Assembly (NCBI GenBank): GCA_037131065.1
Contig: JBAXRT010000011.1
Coordinates: 1-33,926, forward strand
DNA length: 33,926 nt
Origin: JBAXRT01 sp037131065
Lineage (GTDB): Bacteria; Bacteroidota; Bacteroidia; Bacteroidales; FEN-979
Direction: 5' to 3'
Shown: positions 8,688 to 15,530 of the stretch, piece by piece
Layout of the letters: every line of letters begins with the position of its first letter
How positions within the stretch are numbered: the stretch's first letter is position 1
The notes under the pieces: generated by a model
Seen by the model: only the letters and a program-made list of their open reading frames with translations
Database searches by the model: none
What the model was told of the DNA's origin: nothing
Made by a program: the position numbers and the translations under genes

Positions 8688-10226
8688 CTAATTAAGCGCC
8701 GGTACCGGGAATAAGACGCCACCGAATATCAGCCAGGCAAGCAGCAATGTCCAGAAAAGATTAAACACCTGTGCCGAGACAAAGGCAAGTGCCGGCCGTC
8801 CTTTCCCCATTTTAGCCAGTTCACTGAATCTGGTTTCAAGCCCTATACTGACGAAAGCCAGGGCAAACCACCAGTTTCTAATACCTGTAAGGGCCGGTTT
8901 TGTGGTTTCCACCAGTTTGGGATCGACCAGGAAGGAGAAGAGGAGGGAGGTTGCGATAAATCCAAGGACAAATTTCGGGAAGCGGTACCAGATCTCAAGG
9001 ATGCCGGTTTTCTCAGGCGTTCCTTCCTGGTTTGGTTTCGATTTCATTGCCCACACGATCGACAGGATAAAGGCGGCAACACCGATGAGTACATTCTGCG
9101 ACATCTTTACGATTACCCCTGTTTTCATGGCAGTTTCACTGATCAGGGAACCGGCTGCGACAACGGAACCGCTGGTGTCGAGGGTCCCTCCCAGCCAGGC
9201 TCCTGCAACCAGATCCGGCAAGGCGAGCCATTTTGCGATGATGGGTTGTAATATAAGCATCGGTACTGCACAAATCAGTACGATGGATGTGGTATAGCTT
9301 AATTTCTTCGGATCACCTTTGATCGCCCCTGCCGTTGCGATGGCAGCGGAGACTCCGCAGATCGAAACAGCACTCGATAATATTGCAGCAAAATCATCGT
9401 CAACTTTCAGTTTTCTGGCAATCCAGAAACAACTGTACCAAACAACGAAAACCACGAGGAGTGCCTGGATGATCCCATAAACGCCGGCAGTCACTATCTC
9501 ATTGAATAAGATCCCTGTTCCGAGAATCACTACACCCGTCTTGATATAAAATTCGGTTCGGATGGCCGGGCGAAGCCAATCGGGGACACCGAAGATGTTA
9601 CTGATGATAAGCCCCAGGATCAGTGCCCAGATGACATACTCCATCCCGAAATTCAGCATGGTATAATTACCTGCAATGAATTGTGCCACAAGGGCCAGGA
9701 TGAAGACGACCGGGAATCCTCTTATGATTTCAAGATACCTGTTGCCGGTCAGGGTAAACGCAACTGCCGAAAGGATAAGCATCACAAGACAAAGAAAAAG
9801 AATCCACAACAGGTTGGCCGGCTGGATTACTTTTCCGGGGGTGTTCTTCGCTTCTGACCCGATCTCCCTGGAAAGCTTCGCTGATGATTTGTAAAGGGAA
9901 GCATCTTCGACCTCCATGGCCGTTGCACCCATTTTCTGGCATGCCGTAACAACTCCTTTTCTGTCGTTACTGGCGATGGCATTTTTCAGCTCAAGTATCG
10001 ACAGCGAAAGATCGGTTTCTGACTTTTCCTCAGCAGCAATTTCGAGTTTATCAATCTTTGGAGCCATTTTTATACAAAAACGTTCAAACTCAGAACCGGT
10101 GGTCCATTTCAGTGCAGGCATTTTCACAGTAATCCCGGTTAAGATAATCAGGATGATGATCAGGGCTGCCCAAACGGTAAGCCAATCCTCTTTTTTGTAT
10201 AACCCGCTCCAATTCATCTGTTTCAT
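8688..10226 (-). CDS. YeiH/UPF0324-type putative sulfate exporter with extra N-terminal domain
   Basis: A 512-residue multi-pass membrane protein. From about residue 138 on it matches the YeiH (UPF0324, putative sulfate exporter) family: KTGVVILGTGILF around 229-241, SSAVSICGVSAAIATAGAI around 284-302, and a GGTLDTSGSVVAAG motif further on. Usual family members have about 330-350 residues. This one adds a first membrane helix (about 16-36) and a helical soluble segment (about 38-135), then further membrane helices. The added segment is probably periplasmic. The substrate is uncertain: sulfate export is the database-style name and is thinly supported experimentally. The start is ATG 10224-10226, with Met4 possible. 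A palindrome and inverted repeat lie upstream. Confidence 0.85.
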   Translation of the reverse strand: MKQMNWSGLYKKEDWLTVWAALIIILIILTGITVKMPALKWTTGSEFERFCIKMAPKIDKLEIAAEEKSETDLSLSILELKNAIASNDRKGVVTACQKMGATAMEVEDASLYKSSAKLSREIGSEAKNTPGKVIQPANLLWILFLCLVMLILSAVAFTLTGNRYLEIIRGFPVVFILALVAQFIAGNYTMLNFGMEYVIWALILGLIISNIFGVPDWLRPAIRTEFYIKTGVVILGTGILFNEIVTAGVYGIIQALLVVFVVWYSCFWIARKLKVDDDFAAILSSAVSICGVSAAIATAGAIKGDPKKLSYTTSIVLICAVPMLILQPIIAKWLALPDLVAGAWLGGTLDTSGSVVAAGSLISETAMKTGVIVKMSQNVLIGVAAFILSIVWAMKSKPNQEGTPEKTGILEIWYRFPKFVLGFIATSLLFSFLVDPKLVETTKPALTGIRNWWFALAFVSIGLETRFSELAKMGKGRPALAFVSAQVFNLFWTLLLAWLIFGGVLFPVPALN

Positions 10227-10260
10227 GCGTGAATAATTTTATAACTCATTGGTCACATGG

Positions 10261-10313
10261 AATATCCATTATTATCATCCACGGTTTGTATGAACGATGT
10301 TTGTATGGATATT
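10261..10313. repeat. Imperfectly spaced inverted repeat plus direct repeat upstream of the YeiH-type gene
   Basis: AATATCCAT at 10261-10269 is the exact reverse complement of ATGGATATT at 10305-10313 (9-bp arms, 35-bp spacer). Within the spacer, GTTTGTATG occurs at 10284-10292 and again at 10299-10307. The repeats lie 35-90 bp upstream of the transporter start codon. They could be regulatory but may be chance in AT-rich DNA. Confidence 0.35.
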
Positions 10314-10315
10314 TC

Positions 10316-10328
10316 ATTGTTCAACAAT
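10316..10328. promoter_or_regulatory. Palindrome, possible operator
   Basis: ATTGTTCAACAAT has perfect 6-bp arms around a single central base. It lies about 90 bp upstream of the YeiH-type start and about 22 bp past the GNAT stop codon. It has the shape of a dimeric-repressor site. No cognate regulator is in the window. Confidence 0.3.
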
Positions 10329-10349
10329 TCAGAAAATACATGAAAAGTG

Positions 10350-10877
10350 TTATAAGATCTTGTAGAAAAGTGATGGCAGCTCCTCACCGGAGACACTTTC
10401 GATGTCCTCAAATGCTTTCAGGTATGCAAGCCGGATGAATCCATGTCCCATCAACTGGTGGCATCGGCGGCCATGAGTGATACCGATGACCGTCCTGCAT
10501 TGCAGTGACCGGCATTTTTCAAAACGTGCAAGGTCCATCATCCTCCCGATCCCGTGACCCTGCCAGGCCGGGTCAATCACCAGCCGGTTTATAGAACCCA
10601 CAGGCAGTTGCAGTTGCTTAATGAGTTTTTCCTCTATATAATTAATATCGGGGACTTGGCTGATACTTTTATGAACAGAGAGCCTTGAAGATGCAATGAT
10701 CGTGCCTTCAGATTTCACGATCCAATGGTAGGCCTCCTGGTCATAGCCATCAGAGAATTTGTTCTTGAAATATTTCTCAGCGACATATTTTTCGCTTAGA
10801 TTCCAGACTTTTTCTCTTAGTGCAACGATCTCATTATCATAAGAATCGAATCTGACCTCCTCGAGTATCGGTTCCAT
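10350..10877 (-). CDS. GNAT family N-acetyltransferase
   Basis: A 175-residue acyl-CoA-dependent N-acyltransferase. Motif A is clear in RLVIDPAWQGHGIGRMM at about residues 97-113, where QGHGIG is the Q/RxxGxG/A acyl-CoA pyrophosphate loop. The N-terminal half has REKVW and the HWIVKSEGTIIASSRL strand pair, an arrangement also seen in the wider group that includes acyl-amino-acid synthases. The acceptor substrate cannot be inferred. It lies 191 bp downstream of the acyl-CoA dehydrogenase gene on the same strand and has its own good -7 box at 10977-10984, so it is probably a separate transcription unit. Confidence 0.85.
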   Translation of the reverse strand: MEPILEEVRFDSYDNEIVALREKVWNLSEKYVAEKYFKNKFSDGYDQEAYHWIVKSEGTIIASSRLSVHKSISQVPDINYIEEKLIKQLQLPVGSINRLVIDPAWQGHGIGRMMDLARFEKCRSLQCRTVIGITHGRRCHQLMGHGFIRLAYLKAFEDIESVSGEELPSLFYKIL

Positions 10878-10976
10878 GGTTCTTTTATTATCTGGGTTTC
10901 AATGACACTTTGCCGGAAGGACAATAAAGCCATCTAGAAAAAAGAGAATATCACTGATACAGGATAATTCGTGAAT

Positions 10977-10984
10977 CAAAGATA
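10977..10984 (-). promoter_or_regulatory. Bacteroidota-type -7 box for the GNAT gene
   Basis: The minus strand reads TATCTTTG, a full match to TAnnTTTG. It is about 100 nt upstream of the GNAT ATG, predicting a leader of roughly 90 nt. No other gene lies in this 191-bp gap. Confidence 0.45.
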
Positions 10985-10998
10985 GTGAATGGCCCACG

Positions 10999-11036
10999 AA
11001 AAAAAAATCTTTATCAATAATCGGTCTGAAAACCGG
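10999..11036 (-). terminator. Weak candidate terminator after the leucine-degradation operon
   Basis: On the minus strand a short CCGGT...ACCGA-type stem (arms at 11032-11036 and 11021-11025, 4 bp plus a G-T pair) is followed, after about 13 nt, by a run of nine T (10999-11007). The gap between stem and T-run is longer than in a typical intrinsic terminator. Confidence 0.25.
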
Positions 11037-11068
11037 ATAGTTCAGGCGGAAATTTGTTGATCCTGCTG

Positions 11069-12214
11069 TCAATCGTAGCAACCGATATACCTTGAAATGA
11101 CCAGGCGCTGGATCTCTGAAGTCCCTTCCCCGATCTGGAGAAGACGCTGATCACGATAAAACCGCTCGATGTCATAATCCTTCATCAATCCATAACCGCC
11201 GTGAAGTTGCACCGCTTCGTCGGCAACTTCCCTGGCAATTTCAGAGCAGTATAGCTTTGCCATTGCCGCCTCCTTTGCAAAGGGCTGGTGGTTTGATTTC
11301 AGCCAGGCTCCCTTGTACAGCAGGTTCCTTGCAAGTTCGATCTTAGTGGCCATATCAGCCAGCTTAAAGGCATTGATCTGAAAATGGGCGATGGGTTTGC
11401 CAAATTGCTTGCGTTGCTTTGCATATTTCATCGCCATTTCAAATGCACCCTGGGCCAGGCCGAGTCCCATGGCCGCAATTGCCAGACGCCCGCTGTCGAG
11501 GGTATTCAGCATGATGCGTGATCCCTCGCCGCGTTTACCAAGTATGTTGCTTTCAGGTACCCTGCAATCATCGAAAAAGAGTTGGGAAGTATCCGAGGCA
11601 CGCCACATCATCTTTCCGTGCATGGGAACTCTTTTAAAACCCGGAGTCCCTGCATCAACAAGGATGCTGGAAAATTCTTTCTGCCCGTTTACATTATTTG
11701 TGACAACTTGGACTGTAGCACCTTTATTTATCTCGGATGACCCGTTTGTTATGAAAATTTTTGATCCATTGATGATCCAGTGACCATCTTCCAGCCGGGC
11801 ACTTGAGGATGTATTACGCGAGTCGGAACCTGCATCAGGTTCAGTTAGTCCGAAGGCCCATAGTGCTTCGCCTGTTGATAAAACCTGGAGGTATTTTTTC
11901 TTTTGCTCTTCAGTCCCATACTGCATGATCGGGCCTACGCCCAGTGAAATATGGGCGGCAAGAGTAGCAGCCTGGGAGCTGTCAACCCTTGCGAGTTCTT
12001 CCACGGCAATGACATAGGCAAGTGTATCCATATCCATTCCTCCATACTCCTGGGGAGTTCTGAGTCCGAACAGACCGAGTTCGCCCATTCGCTTGGTCAG
12101 TGCAATCGAAAACTCGCCTTTTTCATCAAGCTCACGGGCAACAGGTTTGATTTCCCTCTCAGCAAAATCCCGGACGGTTTTCCGGATCATGTGATGTTCT
12201 TCGGTCAAATACAT
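11069..12214 (-). CDS. Acyl-CoA dehydrogenase, short-chain type
   Basis: A 381-residue FAD-dependent acyl-CoA dehydrogenase of normal length, making 2-enoyl-CoA and passing electrons to ETF. The FAD/substrate segment TEPDAGSD lies near residue 122. The catalytic glutamate is at 363 in the loop IGEGTSEIQR, the position used by short- and medium-chain enzymes. At the position of the isovaleryl-CoA dehydrogenase catalytic Glu (LDLERL in that enzyme) this protein has LDSGRL, like short-chain enzymes. It is the last gene of the leucine-degradation operon, where an isovaleryl-CoA dehydrogenase would be expected, so the substrate is open: isovaleryl-, 2-methylbutyryl-, isobutyryl- or butyryl-CoA. 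The start is ATG 12212-12214; Met9 is an alternative. Confidence 0.92.
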   Translation of the reverse strand: MYLTEEHHMIRKTVRDFAEREIKPVARELDEKGEFSIALTKRMGELGLFGLRTPQEYGGMDMDTLAYVIAVEELARVDSSQAATLAAHISLGVGPIMQYGTEEQKKKYLQVLSTGEALWAFGLTEPDAGSDSRNTSSSARLEDGHWIINGSKIFITNGSSEINKGATVQVVTNNVNGQKEFSSILVDAGTPGFKRVPMHGKMMWRASDTSQLFFDDCRVPESNILGKRGEGSRIMLNTLDSGRLAIAAMGLGLAQGAFEMAMKYAKQRKQFGKPIAHFQINAFKLADMATKIELARNLLYKGAWLKSNHQPFAKEAAMAKLYCSEIAREVADEAVQLHGGYGLMKDYDIERFYRDQRLLQIGEGTSEIQRLVISRYIGCYD

Positions 12215-12250
12215 AGGTTTTGGTTTATATGTTTTCTGTTTTACTGTTTT

Positions 12251-13108
12251 CTAAACTGATAATTTTGAAAAGATACCTGAGGAAGAATCACATGCGTTGC
12301 GGAAGGCATCATGGTCAAAAGAGAGAGGAATCGATTCCGACTCTGCAAATCTCAATAATTCCTCAGTTTTTAAATTGCCCAGCATCTCCTCTTCCGACAT
12401 GGGGCATCCGCCATAACCTCCGATAACGGAGTCAAACCTCCGGCAGCCGGCCTGCCATGCGGCGCTTATCTTCTCTGGTACTTTGTTCCCGGAGGTATGC
12501 AGGTGAAGGCCAAATTCAACGGATGGGAAAGTTGGTACAAGTGCCGAGAAAATCTTTCCGAGGATGGGACTTTCAATCTCAACAGCTACGTTGGAAAGCG
12601 GAATGATACTTGCTCCCATCCTTGACAATCTTTCAACCGCATGTAACACTATCTCAACATTCCATTCATCTCCGTATGGATTCCCGAACGCCATTGAAAT
12701 ATAGATAACCGGCACCTTTCCCGATCTGCTGCAGAAATTGATGATCATGTCTATATCCGAGAGAGATTCCTCCGTCGTGACATTGAGGTTATGCCTGAGG
12801 AATGCAGGGGAGATAGAAAAGGGGTAGGAGAGGTGAGTGACTTGCGGTATCCCGCATGCGATCTCAGCACCCTTAGGATTTCCAACCAGGACCATCAGGT
12901 TGGAATTTGATCCAGCACGGTCGATCCCCCTCATTACTTCGGCTGTATCGGCCATCTGGGGAACAAATTTCGGGGAGACTATGCTTCCTGTTTCAATTGT
13001 ATTGAAACCAACTTTCAGAAGGTCATTGATATAGAGGATCTTCTCACTTGTCGGAATGACATGATGAAAACCTTGCATCCCTTCCCTTGGAGATTCAACT
13101 ATTTTCAT
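12251..13108 (-). CDS. HMG-CoA lyase-like protein A (Cys kept, metal-site Asp changed)
   Basis: A 285-residue DRE-TIM metallolyase. It matches HMG-CoA lyase along its length: ETGSIVSPKFVPQMAD, GNPYGD, the metal-binding HLHT, and IGGYGGCP with the catalytic-loop cysteine at C235 followed by GNLKTEE. HMG-CoA lyase splits HMG-CoA to acetyl-CoA and acetoacetate, the last committed step of leucine degradation. Two usually invariant acidic residues differ: the RDG/RDA motif is R8-E9-G, and the Asp of the S(L/S)(G/S)DT segment is Asn (N173 in LSNVAVE). The gene is 16 bp downstream of a second family member that has the opposite pattern. It may be an active lyase with an altered metal site, or may work with its neighbour. 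Confidence 0.85.
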   Translation of the reverse strand: MKIVESPREGMQGFHHVIPTSEKILYINDLLKVGFNTIETGSIVSPKFVPQMADTAEVMRGIDRAGSNSNLMVLVGNPKGAEIACGIPQVTHLSYPFSISPAFLRHNLNVTTEESLSDIDMIINFCSRSGKVPVIYISMAFGNPYGDEWNVEIVLHAVERLSRMGASIIPLSNVAVEIESPILGKIFSALVPTFPSVEFGLHLHTSGNKVPEKISAAWQAGCRRFDSVIGGYGGCPMSEEEMLGNLKTEELLRFAESESIPLSFDHDAFRNACDSSSGIFSKLSV

Positions 13109-13124
13109 GCGTTCCTTGTCAAGA

Positions 13125-14126
13125 TCATTTCATCGATTTTGGGATCCTTCCGTTCTTTATTGACTCGGAACGCAGTCTGCGCCCGACAATCCTTTCGACC
13201 ATTTGTCCGATTTCCAGGACCTTATCCACATCGAGACCCGTATCGATACCCATCTCATCCATCATCACCACCATATCTTCGGTGGATACAAGACCGACGA
13301 TGTTCGGATCACGGTAATAATAGCTTCCGGTTCCTGCAACCGGTACGCCGCTGACGAAGTTAGCCGGCTGACCGCCAATTCCTCCCATCGTAGCTTCATA
13401 ATTGATCATTCCCGCCTGGAGAGCTGCCAGGACATTGGCTAGTCCCCAGCCCCGTGTCGTATGGAAATGGACGATCTGTTTCTCAACCCTTACCCCGGAA
13501 TCCAGGAGCATTGAATAGTACCGGTACACACGGTCAGGTGAGGCAGAACCATCGTGGTCGGCATGTTCCACATCGTTTGCGCCGATCTCGAGCCACCTCT
13601 TTGTGAATTCAATGGCTTTTTTCATATCGGTAGGGCCTTCGATCGGGCATCCCCAGATCGTGCTCACCGTCCCGTTTACTTTCAGCCCTGCTTCGCGGGC
13701 GAGAGGGACATACTTGCCGGCCATTTTCCAGTAGTCATCCAGGCTAAGACCTGAATTTTTCCGGTGATGCGATTCGCTCGTCGATACCATAAGGAGAATG
13801 CGGTCAGGCCCGAAACCATCTTTCTTTGCCTGGATTGCCCTTTCAATTGCTTTTTCCCTTATCGTAATAGCAGTAAGTGAGACAGAATTGATAAGGTGGG
13901 AAACCAGTTTACTGCTCCTGATCCGTTTAAGAATCTCGTCGGCATCCCTGAATTGCGGCATTCCCTGGGGGTTTCCGAGGTTTGTTACCTCGATGTGTTT
14001 GAACCCGGCCAGGATAAGCTGCTCTGCCACCCATATCTTGGCTTCGGTGGGAATGAAGATCTCTTCGTGCTGAAATCCATCCCTTACGGTGATGTCACCA
14101 ATGGTGACTTTTTTCGGATAATTCAT
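13125..14126 (-). CDS. HMG-CoA lyase-like protein B (RDG kept, catalytic Cys replaced)
   Basis: A 333-residue DRE-TIM metallolyase, longer than its neighbour A. It has the canonical R15-D16-G motif, EVTNLGNP for the conserved glutamate segment, EHADHDG in place of the SLGDT segment, and the metal-binding HFHTTRG. In the flexible catalytic loop the expected GGxGGCP is GGIGGQP, so the proton-relay cysteine is Gln253. The C-terminal STEDMVVMMDEMGIDTG is clearly HMG-CoA-lyase-like. It may process a related hydroxyacyl-CoA or acid, or form a complex with A. It sits between the CoA-transferase B gene (9 bp) and protein A (16 bp) in the operon. Confidence 0.8.
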   Translation of the reverse strand: MNYPKKVTIGDITVRDGFQHEEIFIPTEAKIWVAEQLILAGFKHIEVTNLGNPQGMPQFRDADEILKRIRSSKLVSHLINSVSLTAITIREKAIERAIQAKKDGFGPDRILLMVSTSESHHRKNSGLSLDDYWKMAGKYVPLAREAGLKVNGTVSTIWGCPIEGPTDMKKAIEFTKRWLEIGANDVEHADHDGSASPDRVYRYYSMLLDSGVRVEKQIVHFHTTRGWGLANVLAALQAGMINYEATMGGIGGQPANFVSGVPVAGTGSYYYRDPNIVGLVSTEDMVVMMDEMGIDTGLDVDKVLEIGQMVERIVGRRLRSESIKNGRIPKSMK

Positions 14127-14135
14127 AGTGAGTAT

Positions 14136-14792
14136 TTAAATTTTCATTTCAGGGATATCTCCTTCAACTACCAGTGTCCCATCTGTCGATCTCCTGATCT
14201 CATCGACCGAAACGCCCGGTGCTCTTTCAATAAGCCGGAATCCCTTATCAGTAACGTCAATCACTGCAAGATCCGTTATGATGCGTTTTACGCAGTTCAC
14301 GCCGGTCAGCGGAAGGGTGCAATCCTTCAGCAGCTTCGATTTGCCATCTTTGTCGGTATGGGTAGTCGCAACAATAATGTTTTTTGCGGCAGCGACCAGG
14401 TCCATGGCCCCCCCCATGCCCTTTACCAGTTTACCTGGTATCTTCCAGCTGGCAATATCTCCCTTTTCCGAAACTTCGAATGCGCCCAGGACTGTCAGGT
14501 CAATGTGTCCTCCGCGGATCATCCCGAAGCTGGAGGCTGAATCGAAAAAGGCAGCTCCTGGGATCGATGTGATTGTCTGTTTGCCGGCGTTGATCAGGTC
14601 CGGATCAACCTCATTCCCGTCAGGGAATGGTCCGATGCCTAGTAAGCCATTCTCCGACTGGAGGATCACATCCATTCCCTCGGGGATGTAATTGGCGGTA
14701 AGGGTTGGAATCCCTATCCCCAGGTTCACATAGTAACCATCCTTGAGTTCCTGCGCGATCCGTTTTGCTATGCCATGTTTATCCAATGCCAT
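14136..14792 (-). CDS. 3-oxoacid CoA-transferase subunit B
   Basis: A 218-residue beta subunit of a class I CoA-transferase. The catalytic glutamate is E47 in QSENGLLGIGP. GIGIPT near residue 25 and the glycine-rich GKLVKGMGGAMDLV also fit the SCOT/AtoA family. With subunit A it would move CoA between acetoacetate and another acyl-CoA such as succinyl-CoA. In this operon it would activate the acetoacetate released by HMG-CoA lyase. Gaps are 21 bp to subunit A and 9 bp to the lyase-like gene B. The exact CoA donor cannot be told from sequence. Confidence 0.92.
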   Translation of the reverse strand: MALDKHGIAKRIAQELKDGYYVNLGIGIPTLTANYIPEGMDVILQSENGLLGIGPFPDGNEVDPDLINAGKQTITSIPGAAFFDSASSFGMIRGGHIDLTVLGAFEVSEKGDIASWKIPGKLVKGMGGAMDLVAAAKNIIVATTHTDKDGKSKLLKDCTLPLTGVNCVKRIITDLAVIDVTDKGFRLIERAPGVSVDEIRRSTDGTLVVEGDIPEMKI

Positions 14793-14813
14793 AAAAGAAT
14801 ATTTTGAAATGAT

Positions 14814-15506
14814 TTAGCTCTTTGTCGTTCTGAATTCAATTCTTTTCTCATAATCCGTTCCCTGGAAGATCCTCTGGACATAGATCCCCGGAACATGGAT
14901 GTGGTTCGGGTCCAGTTCCCCGAACGGGACCAGCTTTTCAACCTCTGCGATGGTTATTTTTCCGGCTGTAGCCATTGCTGCGTTGAAGTTGTTGGCGGTC
15001 TTATTGAAAACAAGGTTTCCCTGGGTATCTCCGACCATGGCCTTGACAATAGCGTAATCAGCAGTCATTCCCATCTCGAGCAGGTGCATCTTGCCGTTGA
15101 ATGAGCGGATCTCCTTATTCTGCTGGACCTCTGTACCGTATCCTGCAGGGACATAAAAGGCAGGAATGCCTGCACCTCCAGCCCGTATCCTCTCGGCCAG
15201 CGTCCCCTGCGGAATCAGCTCTACCTCGAGTTCACCGCTCAGTAGCTGTCTCTCAAACTCCTTGTTTTCCCCTACATATGAGGCGATCATCTTTTTTATC
15301 TGGTGTTTCCTGAGCAAAACACCAAGACCGAAATCATCAACCCCGGCATTGTTTGAGATACAGGTAAGTCCTTTGATCTCTGTTTCAGCAAGGGCTTTCA
15401 GACAATTTTCAGGAATCCCGCACAGTCCGAATCCACCGAACATGACGGTTGCATTGTCGGTGATTCCCCGGATTGCTTCATATGCATTTTGAACTACTTT
15501 ATTCAT
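14814..15506 (-). CDS. 3-oxoacid CoA-transferase subunit A
   Basis: A 230-residue alpha subunit of a class I CoA-transferase. The glycine-rich motif GGFGLCGIPEN lies near residues 24-34, and residues 75-130 (including SGELEVELIPQGTLAERIRAGG in two halves) follow the family pattern. It pairs with the downstream subunit B gene. The expected reaction is acetoacetate plus succinyl-CoA (or acetyl-CoA) to acetoacetyl-CoA. The ATG at 15504-15506 gives the usual N-terminus. It follows the biotin carboxylase gene by 24 bp in the same transcription unit. Confidence 0.92.
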   Translation of the reverse strand: MNKVVQNAYEAIRGITDNATVMFGGFGLCGIPENCLKALAETEIKGLTCISNNAGVDDFGLGVLLRKHQIKKMIASYVGENKEFERQLLSGELEVELIPQGTLAERIRAGGAGIPAFYVPAGYGTEVQQNKEIRSFNGKMHLLEMGMTADYAIVKAMVGDTQGNLVFNKTANNFNAAMATAGKITIAEVEKLVPFGELDPNHIHVPGIYVQRIFQGTDYEKRIEFRTTKS

Positions 15507-15530
15507 AAGAAAGATTATGGTGATTACATA

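Noticed and set aside
10899..11081. 60-codon open frame between the GNAT and acyl-CoA dehydrogenase genes
   Set aside because: No recognisable motif, and it overlaps the dehydrogenase stop, the weak terminator and the GNAT promoter box. A small gene cannot be excluded but is not supported.
13896..14540. 214-codon open frame on the plus strand across the HMG-CoA-lyase-like and CoA-transferase genes
   Set aside because: It is antisense to two real genes and spans their junction.
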